A stretch of DNA of 64,000 nt from CAUZIZ01 sp963579905 (GCA_963579905.1 CAUZIZ010000004.1:8674-72673); one strand, 5' to 3'. Positions 53,690-63,494 are shown, numbered from the stretch's first letter. A program made the numbers and translations. The notes: generated by a model not told the origin, from the sequence alone.

Positions 53690-54974
53690 CTATTTCAGAA
53701 GAATACCACCACCCTGGCCCGGAGCTGTGCTGTAGTCAGGCGTGAGATCATCTCGCTGGACCAGCCCCATCGGAGTGTAGTTACTGTAGCCGGAAAAGAT
53801 CTGGCCCAGCCTGGGATTCCCCAGCCTGCGAATCAGTATCTCGCTGAGGACCCGACGAAAGTCCGTTGTCACTTGTAGATTCGCGTTGTCGAAAAGCTGC
53901 TCAGGACCCAGACCCGGCCACTGACCTGCCGTGTCCATGGTCGGTTCCGCGGTTTGCGTTCTCCCGGAGCCTACGACCGAATTCACTTTGAAGAACCAGC
54001 GTAAGGCAGTTGGCCAGGTTGTCGTTGTCCCCTGAGTCCAAGTCGAGGTACAGGGCAGCCAGACCCTGAGCCAGACGGGCGACCAGGTTGGAATAATATC
54101 CGCCGCCCACTCCCTGGTTATCATGGGTATCCCAGCCACCCAGGTCCAGAGTCGCCACGCTGAGACCTACTCTCAGTTTCATCAATTGAGCGATGACCTA
54201 AAGCTGGTCGCCAAACTCATCCTGTGGATAATTGGCCCCATTAGCGGGCTGGTAGTCTTCCGTGACGAAGGCCTCAAAGAAATCCATGGTATCGAGTGCC
54301 TGGACACCCGAGTCATGAAGAAAGGAGTTCTGCGACTCGTACAGACGCCTTATTGCAAGCCTCTGAGCTTCTCTCCAGAGATAATCAGTCGAGTTGAGTT
54401 GGTATGAGTCAGTGTCCGTCAACACCAGCGTCCCCGGATCTCCCAACAAGGAGGTGGGTCGAAGAGCACCAAGGAAAGCCGAAGTGCTCTGGCCTTCTGC
54501 TATCGGGCCGCTCTGGAGTTGGCGAGGCAGCCAGCCTGCACCGCCCCCTTTCTTGCCGGGGGTGCCCAACTCGATGAACTCCTGCGCATCGAAATGACTG
54601 CGCGTGTCGTGCTCCATTCCGGTCGCCTGAACGATCGCCACCTTCCCGTCCTGATAGAGGGAATGTAAAGGAGCTGCAGCCGGATGCAGACCAAACTGCC
54701 CACCCAGATCGAGTGCTGCATCGGGGCCAGCAGAGGGAACTTTTAGGACAGGGCGGGCCTCCTCATAGGGACCACGGTCCGGACCATCGGTGGGAGGAAC
54801 GAGACTCAGTCCATCGATACCCCCTCTCAAGAAAACATAGAGCAGGACGTTCTGCTGCTGGCCGTTGCCGCCGGAGCCGAATACCAGATAACTCAACCGT
54901 GAGCCTGACATAGCTGCGATAGCAGCCGAGCAGCCAACCAGAAACTCACGCCGAGAGGCCTTCAAGATTGTCAT
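53690..54974 (-). pseudogene. DUF1501 family protein, second copy, broken
   Basis: The ATG at 54974 opens a Tat-like N-terminus (KASRREFLVGCSAAIAAMSG) and the DUF1501 body to YPQDEFGDQL, where TAG (54200-54198) stands at a likely Lys codon. The same frame continues VIAQLMKLRVGLSVATLDLG and GWDTHDNQG to about 53935, then the frame changes and continues GQWPGLGPEQLFDNANLQVT to 53690. Thus there is one amber stop plus one indel or small deletion. It lies just after the DUF1800 remnant on the same strand, the usual partner arrangement. Confidence 0.88.
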
Positions 54975-55001
54975 GCTTCTGGGCAGAAGATTCGCATCAG
55001 A

Positions 55002-56620
55002 TCAGCGCCAATAAAACACGGGGAACATCGCAATAAGGCCGATCATGGTGCGCAACCTTCTCCGTACCACATCCTCGGCCAGGTTCAGCGGGATATCGGG
55101 ATTTCGTCCCTGAGCCATGAAGGCAACAATCTCTAGACGATCGTCGCTCCTCATCGCCCGGCCCAACAGCCGCAGGATCCAAAAACCGGCACGCGCATTG
55201 GCACTGCGAAGATCGGCGGGGGTATCCGCGACGGCGTCGAACCAAAGCACTTCATTCTCGTTGCGAATGTTGAGCAGGTAGTTCATCAGCCTCCAACCCT
55301 GCATCAGGGAAGCAGCTCCAAGCCAGTCCTGCTGTGTATCCGGATAACCATCTGGCGTCTGCCAAGCAAAGGGGGCATTTCCCGTCTGTGGCATCAGGAA
55401 TTTTAGCCCAGTACTAACTGGGTCATCACCGAAGTCCGGATGAGACCTGGACAAAAGATTCAGGTCGGTTCCCAGAGCCCGGAGAAAACTAAAAATCACC
55501 TCGAAAGGGCACTTCACCTTTCCCCCCCAGGTGCTTCGAAACTGGCTGGAAAGCAGAATTGAGCGGACCACCTGAGCCAATTGGTCGGGGGCATCCTGGG
55601 CAGCTGAGAAAACTGCAGCTGCCTCCTCGACTAGTCGGGCAGAGGGATTGTCGGAGACGAGACGGCGGCAAAGCTTTCGGGTAATATGTCTTGCAGTTCC
55701 GGGGTGGCCCGCCAACACGTCTAGAAGATCTCTACCCGTCCTGCAACGGCGGCTGATCTTGCGGAAAGAATAGGTCCAGCACGTTCTTCTGGAATCGATC
55801 GTGCCAATAGCTACGGTAGAGAAACGCACCGACATCGTCATCGAAGGAGCATCCGGTGAAACAGCGAGTCGCCTCAAAGACATCAGTGTCCACATAGCCG
55901 ATCGGATTGCCGGCCTCGTCCTGAGGGACTTCGCTCTGAAGTCCCACGCCAGGTAATTCTCCGATCCCAGGGTATGAAGCTCGAACAGTTCCCGCGAAAA
56001 GTTCTCGTTGGGGCCGCTGTTCCTGCTGGCGACGTTGTCCAGATAGAAAAGCATAGCCGGGCTAGTCGCCACCGCCTCCAGCATCTCCCGAAAGTTGCCT
56101 AGCACATGAGCGCGGATCACGTCCTGCTCGTAGTGCGAAAAGACAGACCTCACTAGGACGTCTTCGGGAAAGACGTTGAAGTGGTTGAACCAGAAGTCGG
56201 ACAACACCTGGACCAGCTGGCGCTCGCTGTGCGCCGCGCGAACGAAGACCGCCGCCGCGCTTTCATGAAAGGGCTGAGACTGCATGCGGTAGTCCCCCCC
56301 GGCACCCAGCAGGTGCTCGGTCCAAAGCTCGGAACCCGACTTTTGCAGCGTCGGGAAACCAGCTAACCGAGAATCCAGGTCGCTATCATCTATCGATCCA
56401 GGATCCAGTTGCTGCTCTACGTAGGCTGCGAACCGCTCGTCGTCGGTATTAATGCGTCCAGGTCCCCGGGACGAGGACCGAAGGCCATCCGATTGAAGGC
56501 GATAACGCTCAAAGGGGGTGTAGGGGGACGAGAGGGCTTGCGTCCGAAAAGCCGCCGGACCACCGATGGATCCTGACGACCCTGACCGCGGATCTTGATG
56601 ATCGCTGTCGACTGCCCCAT
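55002..56620 (-). pseudogene. DUF1800 family protein, three frameshifts
   Basis: The true N-terminus is the ATG at 56620 in another frame (VVRRLFGRKPSRPPTPPLSV and IAFNRMAFGPRPGDLDAL). Near 56445 the frame changes to NTDDERFAAYVEQQLDPGSI. It reads well to FELHTLGSENYL (about 55948), where about 70 residues are out of frame; the correct sequence DVFEATRCFTGCSFDDD lies in the neighbouring frame. Near 55738 the frame returns (GRDLLDVLAGHPGTARHI) and runs to 55002. So two of the three shifts compensate. DUF1800 proteins pair with DUF1501 and are exported. It is inactive as sequenced. Confidence 0.88.
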
Positions 56621-57196
56621 AGAAATTCGATGGACCCAAGAGCCCTTGTGGCTCTGACCTATTCACCTCAGAGAAGCAGAGCCAACCAAGCTCGGACTGA
56701 TTCGCATTGTAGTGTTCAGCTCGTTTCGGGGTCAAGCAGCACCCAGGGACGGCACCTGGGGTCAGGACTAAGCTGAAACTTGAACAATTCGTCGGAACGT
56801 CGCACATCTCTGCTCCTGGGAAAGCGCGGCGAGCGGTTCCGACGGAAACTTCGAATGGCGAGGTCATTATGGCGAGGTCATTATGAAGAATCGCCAGATG
56901 ACAGAGCCGTGACCGTCAGGGAGCGGCCCCTGATCAGGGGCCGAACCTGGCAGCTCCGCCTTGGAAGTTTCCTCCTGAATAATCCAGCGCGACTGGGGGT
57001 TACACTAAGCTGAAACTTCATTGTCGAGGAGACCATGCAAGAACCGCCATCTGACATAGCCGTGATCTTTTGTAGGATGGGCACTCTTGCCCATCGCTGT
57101 TCTCGACGGGCAGGAGTGCCCGTCCTAAAACCGACACCGTACTAACGATGTTCGCGATAGTAGACAACCAAGGTTTCTTTCCCGAATGGGGCAGGA
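56621..57196. repeat. Repeat-rich intergenic region with R1 palindrome
   Basis: A full R1 palindrome lies at 57072-57127 (TAGGATGGGCACTCTTGCCC ... GGGCAGGAGTGCCCGTCCTA). The motif CTAAGCTGAAACTT occurs twice (near 56768 and 57006), each tied to R2-like end sequence (AGTTTCCTCCTGAATAATCC at about 56967). The duplicated ATGGCGAGGTCATT lies near 56855-56882. No gene is supported here. Confidence 0.7.
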
Positions 57197-60157
57197 CTAG
57201 GGCGAGACTTCCTTGCCCCTGAACGAATCCAAGACGGATTCGACCAACTCCATGGGGGACAGGGCGTCCACTCCAGCAAAGTGCCGAATCTGATGGCGGC
57301 AGGAGAATCCACTCGCCACGACCACCGATCCGGCTCCCATGGCCTCCACGGCCGGAAACAGTCTTCGAGCTCCCACGGCATGCGACACCTCGTAGTGTTC
57401 GCGTTCATAGCCGAAGCTGCCGGCCATTCCGCAGCAGCCGCTGTCTACTTCGTTGACCTCAGCCCCGGGGATGCGGCGCAGCAGATCGAGCGCAGGCTTG
57501 GTACCAACCAGGGCCTTCTGGTGGCAGTGACCGTGGAGCAGGATCTGTTGGGGTCCGGGTCCGAAGCGGCCGCTGACATCGATTCGGAGCTCACCACTTC
57601 CGGGTTTCAACGCGTTTTCAACCCACTCTTCAAACGTTACCGCGGCGGCGGCTACCTTTTCCGCATCCTGCTTCAGGGATTTCCCAACCAGCAGTGGATG
57701 GTCGTCTCGAACCGCCGAATAGCAACTCGGTTCACAGAACAGAATGGGAAGCCCTTTTTCGGCCAGCGGCGCCAGAGTCTGGGTTGTGGCCTCAGCCTGT
57801 CGGCAGGCCTCGCTCAGAAAACCCTTGGAAATCAGGGGACGACCGCAGCAGACCCGAGGGGGAACCGTCGTCTGGAACCCGAGTTGGTGAGCGACCCGAA
57901 CCGCTGCCCGTGCGTGTTGAGGCTCGTGGTAGTTGGTAAAAGTATCAGCGAATACGACTAACTGTGGCCCCCCTTCCCGCCCCCCGTATTGCTCACGGTT
58001 CGTTCCCCACCAATCGAGAAAAGTCTCGCGGGCGAACGACGGTGGCAGACGTCGCTGATCCAGCCCCCACAGCTTCTCGTTTAGCCATCGGACCAAGAAG
58101 TTGCTGGCAATCCAGTTGGACAGCGGGGCAAAGCGGCTGCCCCAGACTGCAAGCGTCTCCGCGTTAGCCAGGATGCGGGATCGCCAGGAAGCACCGTGGC
58201 ACAGCTGATACTGATGGAGAAACTCGCTCTTCAGCCGAGCCATGTCGACGCCGGTCGGACACTCGGTCTTGCAGGCCTTACACTCCAGGCACAGGTCCAG
58301 CACCGGATACAGTTCCTTCTGGGCTAGCCCATCGGCTCCGAGTTGGCCGGAGAGTGCTAGCCTGAGGGCGTTGGCCCGTCCTCGGGTGACGTCTGATTCG
58401 TCCCGCGTTGCCATGTAGGACGGGCACATAGTCCCCGTCAAGGTCTTCCTGCAAGCCCCTACTCCTGTGCACTGCTCTGCGGCGCGGGCAATTCCTCCGA
58501 AATCGGAAAAGTCGTAAGCCGTCTTGGGCTGGATACTGGTGTAGTGGGAGGGAAACCTCAGATTGTCCGTAATCGGCGGCGCATGTACGATTTTCCCAGG
58601 GTTGAAGATCCCCTTCGGATCAAACGTCGACTTCAACTGGCAAAAGGCCTGGTAGAGCACGGGTCCATACATCTGCTCCTGGAAAGGGGCTCTAACCAGA
58701 CCGTCTCCATGTTCGGCAGACAGGGCGCCTCCATACTCCAGCACCAGATCGGCCACCTCCTGAGCGATACGGGTAAACTTGGCGACACCCTCGGCGGACT
58801 TCATGTTGACGACCGGCCTCACATGGAGCAGCCCAACCGAGGCGTGAGCATAAAAACCTGCTCGGGTATCGTGCTTCTCCAAGAGAGCCATGAAACGCTC
58901 GATGTAATCCCGCATGTTCTCCAACGACACCGCCGTATCTTCGACGAAGGAGATGGCCTTGGCATCGCCCCGCTGGGACATAGAAAGGCCTAGACCGGCT
59001 TTTCGGAGCTGCCAGATACGCGCCTGGGCCCGCGAGTCGATGGCGCGGTGGAAGTGGCTGCCGATGCCACGCCCTTTGAGATCACTTTCCAGATGCTCGA
59101 TCCGATCCACCAGATCCTCTGTAGAATCGCCGTGAAACTCCACCAGGAGGACACCGCCAGGATCGCCCTGGATGAAGTCACGTAGGGGTTCGTAGGCGAT
59201 CTTGCCGCGGGTCGTGTCCAAGATGAATCGATCCAGCAGCTCGACTGCCGAAGGATCATGCTCGAGGATCAGAGGGGTCGCGGACAGCGCATCCAATAAC
59301 TCGTCGAACTGGACCACACACAGGACTCTGGCCCCGGGAACATCCACAAGGCGCAGCTTGGCCTCGACGACCATGCCCAGAGTCCCCTCGGATCCCACCA
59401 TCATCCGCGCTAGATTGAAAGGCTGCGAAGGAGAAGCGAAATCGTCGAGATTGTAGCCGCCGACCCGCCGCATGATCTTGGGGTAGCGCCGCTCGATCTC
59501 ATCGGAGTGCTCCGCCGCCAACTGCCTCACCACCCGGTAGCACTGGCCCTCCAGATCGCCTTGGCCACATTTGGAATCGAGACCAGCAGTATCGTTCGGT
59601 TTCATGTGCACGACACTGCCATCGGAGAGTACGACCGTGAGCTCAAGGACATAGTCAATCGTCTTTCCGTAGACCACCGACCGAGTCCCCGCCGAATTGT
59701 TGGCTATCGCGCCCCCAACCGTGGCGCGGCTTGAGGTAGACAGGTCTAGAGGCAGCTGCAGACCATGCCCTTCGAGAGATCGATTCAACTCATCAAGGAC
59801 GATGCCCGGCTCCACGGACACTTCGCTCCGCTCCAGATCCAGATCGACGATCCGATTCAGATACTTGGAGCAGTCCAGCTGCAGTCCTTCACCCACAGCC
59901 TGTCCTGCCTGCGAAGTCCCCCCGCCGCGCGCGGTGATCGATATTCCATACTCATTGGCAATCTTCACCGTCTGTATGACGTCTTCACGTGACCGTGGAA
60001 TGACGACGCCAGCAGGGATGATCTGGTAAACGCTGGCGTCGGTGGAATAGATGCTTCGCGAGACCAGATCGAATCGGATCTCACCCCGAATCGAGGACTC
60101 AAGCGCTTGCTGCAGGGCCCGAGCGCGATCGGGCGGAAGGGCAGTTTCCAAGACCAA
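57197..60157 (-). CDS. FAD-linked 2-hydroxyacid dehydrogenase with fused Fe-S and CCG domains (YdiJ-like)
   Basis: The 986-residue product fuses three parts. An FAD-binding PCMH domain (about 40-270) has TARGGGTSQAGQAVGEGLQ and a C-terminal FAD-oxidase cap to about 530. A ferredoxin part carries GVGACRKTLTGTMCP near 560 and CLECKACKTECPTGV near 622. A CCG (heterodisulfide-reductase-like) part has VCCGRPLISKG, LHGHCHQKALVG and VDSGCCGMAGSFGYE. This equals fused GlcD plus GlcF and is the layout of E. coli YdiJ, reported as a D-2-hydroxyglutarate dehydrogenase. Likely substrates are D-2-hydroxyacids such as glycolate, D-lactate or 2-hydroxyglutarate. It is the downstream end of a minus-strand group with GntP and an aminotransferase. 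Confidence 0.93.
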   Translation of the reverse strand: MVLETALPPDRARALQQALESSIRGEIRFDLVSRSIYSTDASVYQIIPAGVVIPRSREDVIQTVKIANEYGISITARGGGTSQAGQAVGEGLQLDCSKYLNRIVDLDLERSEVSVEPGIVLDELNRSLEGHGLQLPLDLSTSSRATVGGAIANNSAGTRSVVYGKTIDYVLELTVVLSDGSVVHMKPNDTAGLDSKCGQGDLEGQCYRVVRQLAAEHSDEIERRYPKIMRRVGGYNLDDFASPSQPFNLARMMVGSEGTLGMVVEAKLRLVDVPGARVLCVVQFDELLDALSATPLILEHDPSAVELLDRFILDTTRGKIAYEPLRDFIQGDPGGVLLVEFHGDSTEDLVDRIEHLESDLKGRGIGSHFHRAIDSRAQARIWQLRKAGLGLSMSQRGDAKAISFVEDTAVSLENMRDYIERFMALLEKHDTRAGFYAHASVGLLHVRPVVNMKSAEGVAKFTRIAQEVADLVLEYGGALSAEHGDGLVRAPFQEQMYGPVLYQAFCQLKSTFDPKGIFNPGKIVHAPPITDNLRFPSHYTSIQPKTAYDFSDFGGIARAAEQCTGVGACRKTLTGTMCPSYMATRDESDVTRGRANALRLALSGQLGADGLAQKELYPVLDLCLECKACKTECPTGVDMARLKSEFLHQYQLCHGASWRSRILANAETLAVWGSRFAPLSNWIASNFLVRWLNEKLWGLDQRRLPPSFARETFLDWWGTNREQYGGREGGPQLVVFADTFTNYHEPQHARAAVRVAHQLGFQTTVPPRVCCGRPLISKGFLSEACRQAEATTQTLAPLAEKGLPILFCEPSCYSAVRDDHPLLVGKSLKQDAEKVAAAAVTFEEWVENALKPGSGELRIDVSGRFGPGPQQILLHGHCHQKALVGTKPALDLLRRIPGAEVNEVDSGCCGMAGSFGYEREHYEVSHAVGARRLFPAVEAMGAGSVVVASGFSCRHQIRHFAGVDALSPMELVESVLDSFRGKEVSP

Positions 60158-60300
60158 TCTGTCGGTTTCCTTTCGGCCACCCTCCGCCTATCCGTCCCCG
60201 CGCCGGGGGGAGAGGAGCGCGAATTCGGCGATGGCTTAAACTCGGATCTCCTAAGCTCGGAGTTCGATGAATCCCGCAGCCGCAAAGTCGCCATCAAAGG

Positions 60301-60447
60301 CTAGGGTTGACTAAACTCGCCACGGACCTGGTTGGAGGTAAGCAGCGCTCCATCGGCATGCTTCCTCAGAAGATCTACCGCCACTCCATAATGGGAGTCG
60401 CGGCGGTAGCCAAGGGCAACCCAAAAGGATGTATCCAAGAAGATCAT
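60301..60447 (-). pseudogene. vapC: VapC-like PIN toxin, 3'-truncated
   Basis: The ATG at 60447 overlaps the antitoxin stop (ATGA). The frame reads MIFLDTSFWVALGYRRDSHY, LLRKHADGALLTSNQVRGEF, then stops at 60303 after 48 residues. The first acidic residue (LDTS) and the VRGE Glu of PIN domains are present, but the rest (about 80 residues with further catalytic acids) is missing. It is a truncated toxin and cannot be active. Confidence 0.8.
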
Positions 60448-60656
60448 CGGTAGACCACCTCATCGATGCTCCCCGGTTCGAAATTATCTACCCCCTTCAT
60501 CATCCAGAGGGGGTCACTTTCCAGTGGTGGGAGAGGGGTGAGATGGATCCGAACATATTTCCGGATCAACGCCCCTTTGGAGGTGCCTTCGGAGAGAGCT
60601 TGTTGCTGCAGCGCTTCATGGAGTTCCTCGTCTATCAAAATCTGAAGCCTTTTCAT
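60444..60656 (-). CDS. vapB: VapB-like ribbon-helix-helix antitoxin
   Basis: The start is likely the ATG at 60656 (MKRLQILIDEELHEALQQQA); an upstream ATG at 60671 is possible. The 70-residue product has the RHH N-terminus (KRLQILIDEELHEAL) and a helix (SEGTSKGALIRKYVRIHL), then an acidic tail that would wrap the toxin (ESDPLWMMKGVDNFEPGSID). It is intact although its toxin is truncated, so it may survive as an orphan repressor. Confidence 0.82.
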   Translation of the reverse strand: MKRLQILIDEELHEALQQQALSEGTSKGALIRKYVRIHLTPLPPLESDPLWMMKGVDNFEPGSIDEVVYR

Positions 60657-60721
60657 GAAGAAAGCATACATCGTTGTGACGACGTATGTGTAAGCCTGCC
60701 GTTCTCACGAAGATTTCATTT

Positions 60722-62086
60722 CTACACGACACCCAAAACCCACATGAGACAGACTGCCAGGAAAGATACCACGCCTCCCACCAGCGTGGCCCCTCCGTAA
60801 CCCAGAATCGCCTCTCGCACAGTCAGCTTGCTGAGGGACGTGCAGACCCAGAAATAGCTGCTGTTGACGTACTTGACGATGACCGATCCGGAAGCTCCTG
60901 CCAGCAGGGCTGCCTCTGGGGAAAGTCCGAGAGTGGACAGCATCGGCGCCACCAGCGAAGCCGCCGTAATAACACCCACCGTCGTAGAACCCGTGATCAT
61001 GTTTCCCATGACCCCAATCGCGAAGGGAAGAAGGATTGCTGGAAACCCAGAGGCGGCAAAGGACTCCGCCACGGCCGTGACCGCCGGAGTGGCTTTGAGT
61101 ATGGCGCTGAGCGATCCTCCTAGACCCGTCACCACCAGGATCATGGCTGAGACCTTGAGACCCTCGTCGACCCATTGGGTTCTGGCCTTCACTCGATCTT
61201 CCGGGTTCCGAATATTGCGATAGGCGAGTCCCAGGCCGAGGGAGAGGGCGACGACCGGCCATCCCAGGTAGAGCAGCAGATGTCGCAGTGGATTCCCCTC
61301 GGATAGCAGCAGCGGCGCGACGCTCTGCGCCGAGATCAGGACGAGGGGAACCAGAATGGGAGCGTAGGAGCTCAGAGTTCCGGGGAGGCGTTGATCGGGG
61401 TCGTCAAGGAGATCACTCCCGGCAAACTCATCTGACGGAGGTGTGAGTAGGCGCGGCCCCACCAGGTACTGTCCCCAGATCCAACTTGCGAGAGATCCAA
61501 ACAGACAGGCAAGGCCGCCGCAGAGAATGCTCTTCCCCAGATCGGCGCCCAGAAGCGCGGCAGCGGCCAGTGGTCCGGGAGTCGGCGGAACGATGGCATG
61601 GGCAAGCTGTACTGCGCCTACAAGCCCGATCGACATGACGCCGATACCGACGCCCATGGCTTTGGCCGAAGCGTGAACCAAGGGGTTCAGAATGACGTAG
61701 GCGACATCTGAAAAGATAGCGATGCCCACAATGAATCCGGCCAGAGTCAACGCCAGAGGCATTCGCTTCGCTCCCACCAACCGGATCATCGAGCGCGTGA
61801 TCACCTGGATGGCGCCGGTGTGTTTCAAGGCTTCGGCCATCATCGAGCCCAGAAAAATAATCACGCCGATCTTGCCAAGGGTCTTTCCAAAGCCAGTCTC
61901 GAAGGCGTCGATGAATTGACTTCGTTGAATCCCGGGAAGCGCCCCGAAAAGGAGGATTGGAAGCAGTAGAGCCAGACACACATGCCACTTCCACTTCGCC
62001 GTCAGAACCAGCAGCAGGATGATGACGAGAGAGAAGCCGACCAGGGCAAGTACTGGATTCGTCACAACCGCCTTGGAGAGATCCAT
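60722..62086 (-). CDS. GntP family permease
   Basis: The 454-residue product has about 12 hydrophobic segments and the GntP/gluconate:H+ symporter pattern: NPVLALVGFSLVIILLLVLT, GFGKTLGKIGVIIFLGSMMA (conserved), IFSDVAYVILNPL, AHAIVPPTPGPLAAAALLGA (PPTPGP signature) and GSTTVGVITAASLVAP. It imports gluconate or similar hydroxy acids in the inner membrane. The neighbour is a 2-hydroxyacid dehydrogenase downstream (565 bases away, with the vapBC remnant between). Confidence 0.93.
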   Translation of the reverse strand: MDLSKAVVTNPVLALVGFSLVIILLLVLTAKWKWHVCLALLLPILLFGALPGIQRSQFIDAFETGFGKTLGKIGVIIFLGSMMAEALKHTGAIQVITRSMIRLVGAKRMPLALTLAGFIVGIAIFSDVAYVILNPLVHASAKAMGVGIGVMSIGLVGAVQLAHAIVPPTPGPLAAAALLGADLGKSILCGGLACLFGSLASWIWGQYLVGPRLLTPPSDEFAGSDLLDDPDQRLPGTLSSYAPILVPLVLISAQSVAPLLLSEGNPLRHLLLYLGWPVVALSLGLGLAYRNIRNPEDRVKARTQWVDEGLKVSAMILVVTGLGGSLSAILKATPAVTAVAESFAASGFPAILLPFAIGVMGNMITGSTTVGVITAASLVAPMLSTLGLSPEAALLAGASGSVIVKYVNSSYFWVCTSLSKLTVREAILGYGGATLVGGVVSFLAVCLMWVLGVV

Positions 62087-62139
62087 TCCGAAGTCCTATT
62101 CGTAACTATTCGTAACTAACTTCAAATGCTTACAGGTTG

Positions 62140-62285
62140 CTGGTCCGACAGAGCCGCGAACGGCTTGACTCTTCGGTAACACGGACCGAAGTTCCGAGGA
62201 GAGAGCTGGACAACTCTTCCCCACGCAGTGACGCACAATCTCGCCTACCCCCGACCAGGTTCCTCCCTGATTGATCCAGCGCTGC
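62140..62285 (+). repeat. R2 composite repeat
   Basis: Blocks CAGAGCCGCGAACGGCTTGA, CGAAGTTCCGAGGAGAGAGC, TGGACAACTCTTCCCCACGC, AGTGACGCACAATCTC, GGTTCCTCCCTGATTGATCC and AGCG match the copies at 7455 and 53390. A 5-fold CTATTCGTAA-like duplication (TATTCGTAACTATTCGTAAC) lies just before it at 62098-62117. No gene is seen in 62087-62312. Confidence 0.75.
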
Positions 62286-62312
62286 TGATGGCGCCACCGG
62301 CCGGTGGCTTGC

Positions 62313-63494
62313 TCAAGAGGACGCGCTGAGTAGCCTGAGCGCGGCGGTGACACCCCCCTCTTGGTGAGGCACACCCGCCAGATCAAGGCCCATCTCTACA
62401 CCAGAGAGAGTTCCGGCCAGCATCAGCTCATTGAAATCACCAAGATGTCCAATCCGAAATATGCTCTTCTTCACTTTGCCCAGCCCAGTGCCCAACGACA
62501 TGTCAAACCGGTCCAGAATCAGGTCGCGCAGGGTATCGGCATCATGTCCCGGCGGCATGCGTACAGCCGTCAGCGTGTTGGAATGCTCCTGTTCACTTAG
62601 ACACTGGACCTCGAGACCCCATGCTGTGACGGCGCAGCGCGTCGCCTCGGCCAGCAGCCGATGGCGGGCAAAGACGTTCTGTAGCCCCTCTTCCCACAGC
62701 AGCGCCAGCGACTCCTCGAGTCCAAACAACAAATTGGTAGCGGGAGTATAGGGGAAAAACCCCTGTCGATTGGCCTGTATCACCGGGCTCCAATCCCAGT
62801 AGGATCTGGGTAGAGTGGCCTCTTCAGAAGCCTTCAGCGCTTTCTTGCTGACGGCGTTGAAACCCAGTCCGGGCGGCAACATGAGTCCCTTCTGAGATCC
62901 CGCGACCGTGACGTCCACACCCCATTCATCGTGCTGATACTCGATCGAAGCCAGCGAGGAAATCGTGTCCACCATCAACAAAGCCGAGTGACCCGCATTG
63001 TCGATTGCCTGCCGGACCGCCCGAACGTCGCTGGTAACGCCCGTCGAAGTCTCGTTGTGGACAATCGCCACCGCCTTGGCGCTCCTTCCGGTCTGATCGC
63101 GCAATCTGGACTCAACTGCATCGGCCGAAACCCCATGCCGCCAATCCCCAGGAATCAGGTCGACTGCAAGACCAAGGCGCTTGGCTATTTCCGCCCAGAG
63201 CAGGGAAAAATGACCGGTCTCGAACATCAGAACCCGGTCACCAGCAGACAATGTGTTGAGCAGCGCTGCCTCCCAGGCACCGGAGCCGGATGAAGGGTAG
63301 ATGACAACTTGATCTCGAGTGCCGATTAACGTTTTGAGGCGCTCCAGGAGAGCGAGGGTGAGACGTGCAAACTCCGGTCCCCGATGATCGATGGTCGGGC
63401 TCTGCATAGCTCGTAGAACACGATCGGGAACGTTGGTGGGCCCAGGAATCTGCAAGAAGTGGCGACCGGAACTTCGGGTGCTTTGATTTGACAT
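62313..63494 (-). CDS. PLP aminotransferase of the serine/alanine-glyoxylate aminotransferase family
   Basis: The start is the ATG at 63494 (MSNQSTRSSGRHFLQIPGPT), with AGAGGAC before it; the open frame extends to 63674 without a start site. The 393-residue product opens FLQIPGPTNVPDRVLRAMQ and shows YPSSGSGAWEAALLNTLSAGD, MFETGHFSLLWAE, IVHNETSTGVTSDV (PLP), VDTISSLASI and the Schiff-base lysine in VAGSQKGLMLPPGL. It transfers amino groups between serine or alanine and glyoxylate, linking glycolate oxidation with amino acids. It starts the minus-strand group with GntP and the 2-hydroxyacid dehydrogenase, which fits glycolate/glyoxylate use. Confidence 0.93.
   Translation of the reverse strand: MSNQSTRSSGRHFLQIPGPTNVPDRVLRAMQSPTIDHRGPEFARLTLALLERLKTLIGTRDQVVIYPSSGSGAWEAALLNTLSAGDRVLMFETGHFSLLWAEIAKRLGLAVDLIPGDWRHGVSADAVESRLRDQTGRSAKAVAIVHNETSTGVTSDVRAVRQAIDNAGHSALLMVDTISSLASIEYQHDEWGVDVTVAGSQKGLMLPPGLGFNAVSKKALKASEEATLPRSYWDWSPVIQANRQGFFPYTPATNLLFGLEESLALLWEEGLQNVFARHRLLAEATRCAVTAWGLEVQCLSEQEHSNTLTAVRMPPGHDADTLRDLILDRFDMSLGTGLGKVKKSIFRIGHLGDFNELMLAGTLSGVEMGLDLAGVPHQEGGVTAALRLLSASS

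Noticed and set aside
8483..54200. Amber (TAG) reassignment, because hicB, hicA and DUF1501 copy 2 each contain an in-frame TAG
   Set aside because: Intact genes such as the aminotransferase at 5686 and DUF1080 at 16175 end with TAG, so it is a working stop here.
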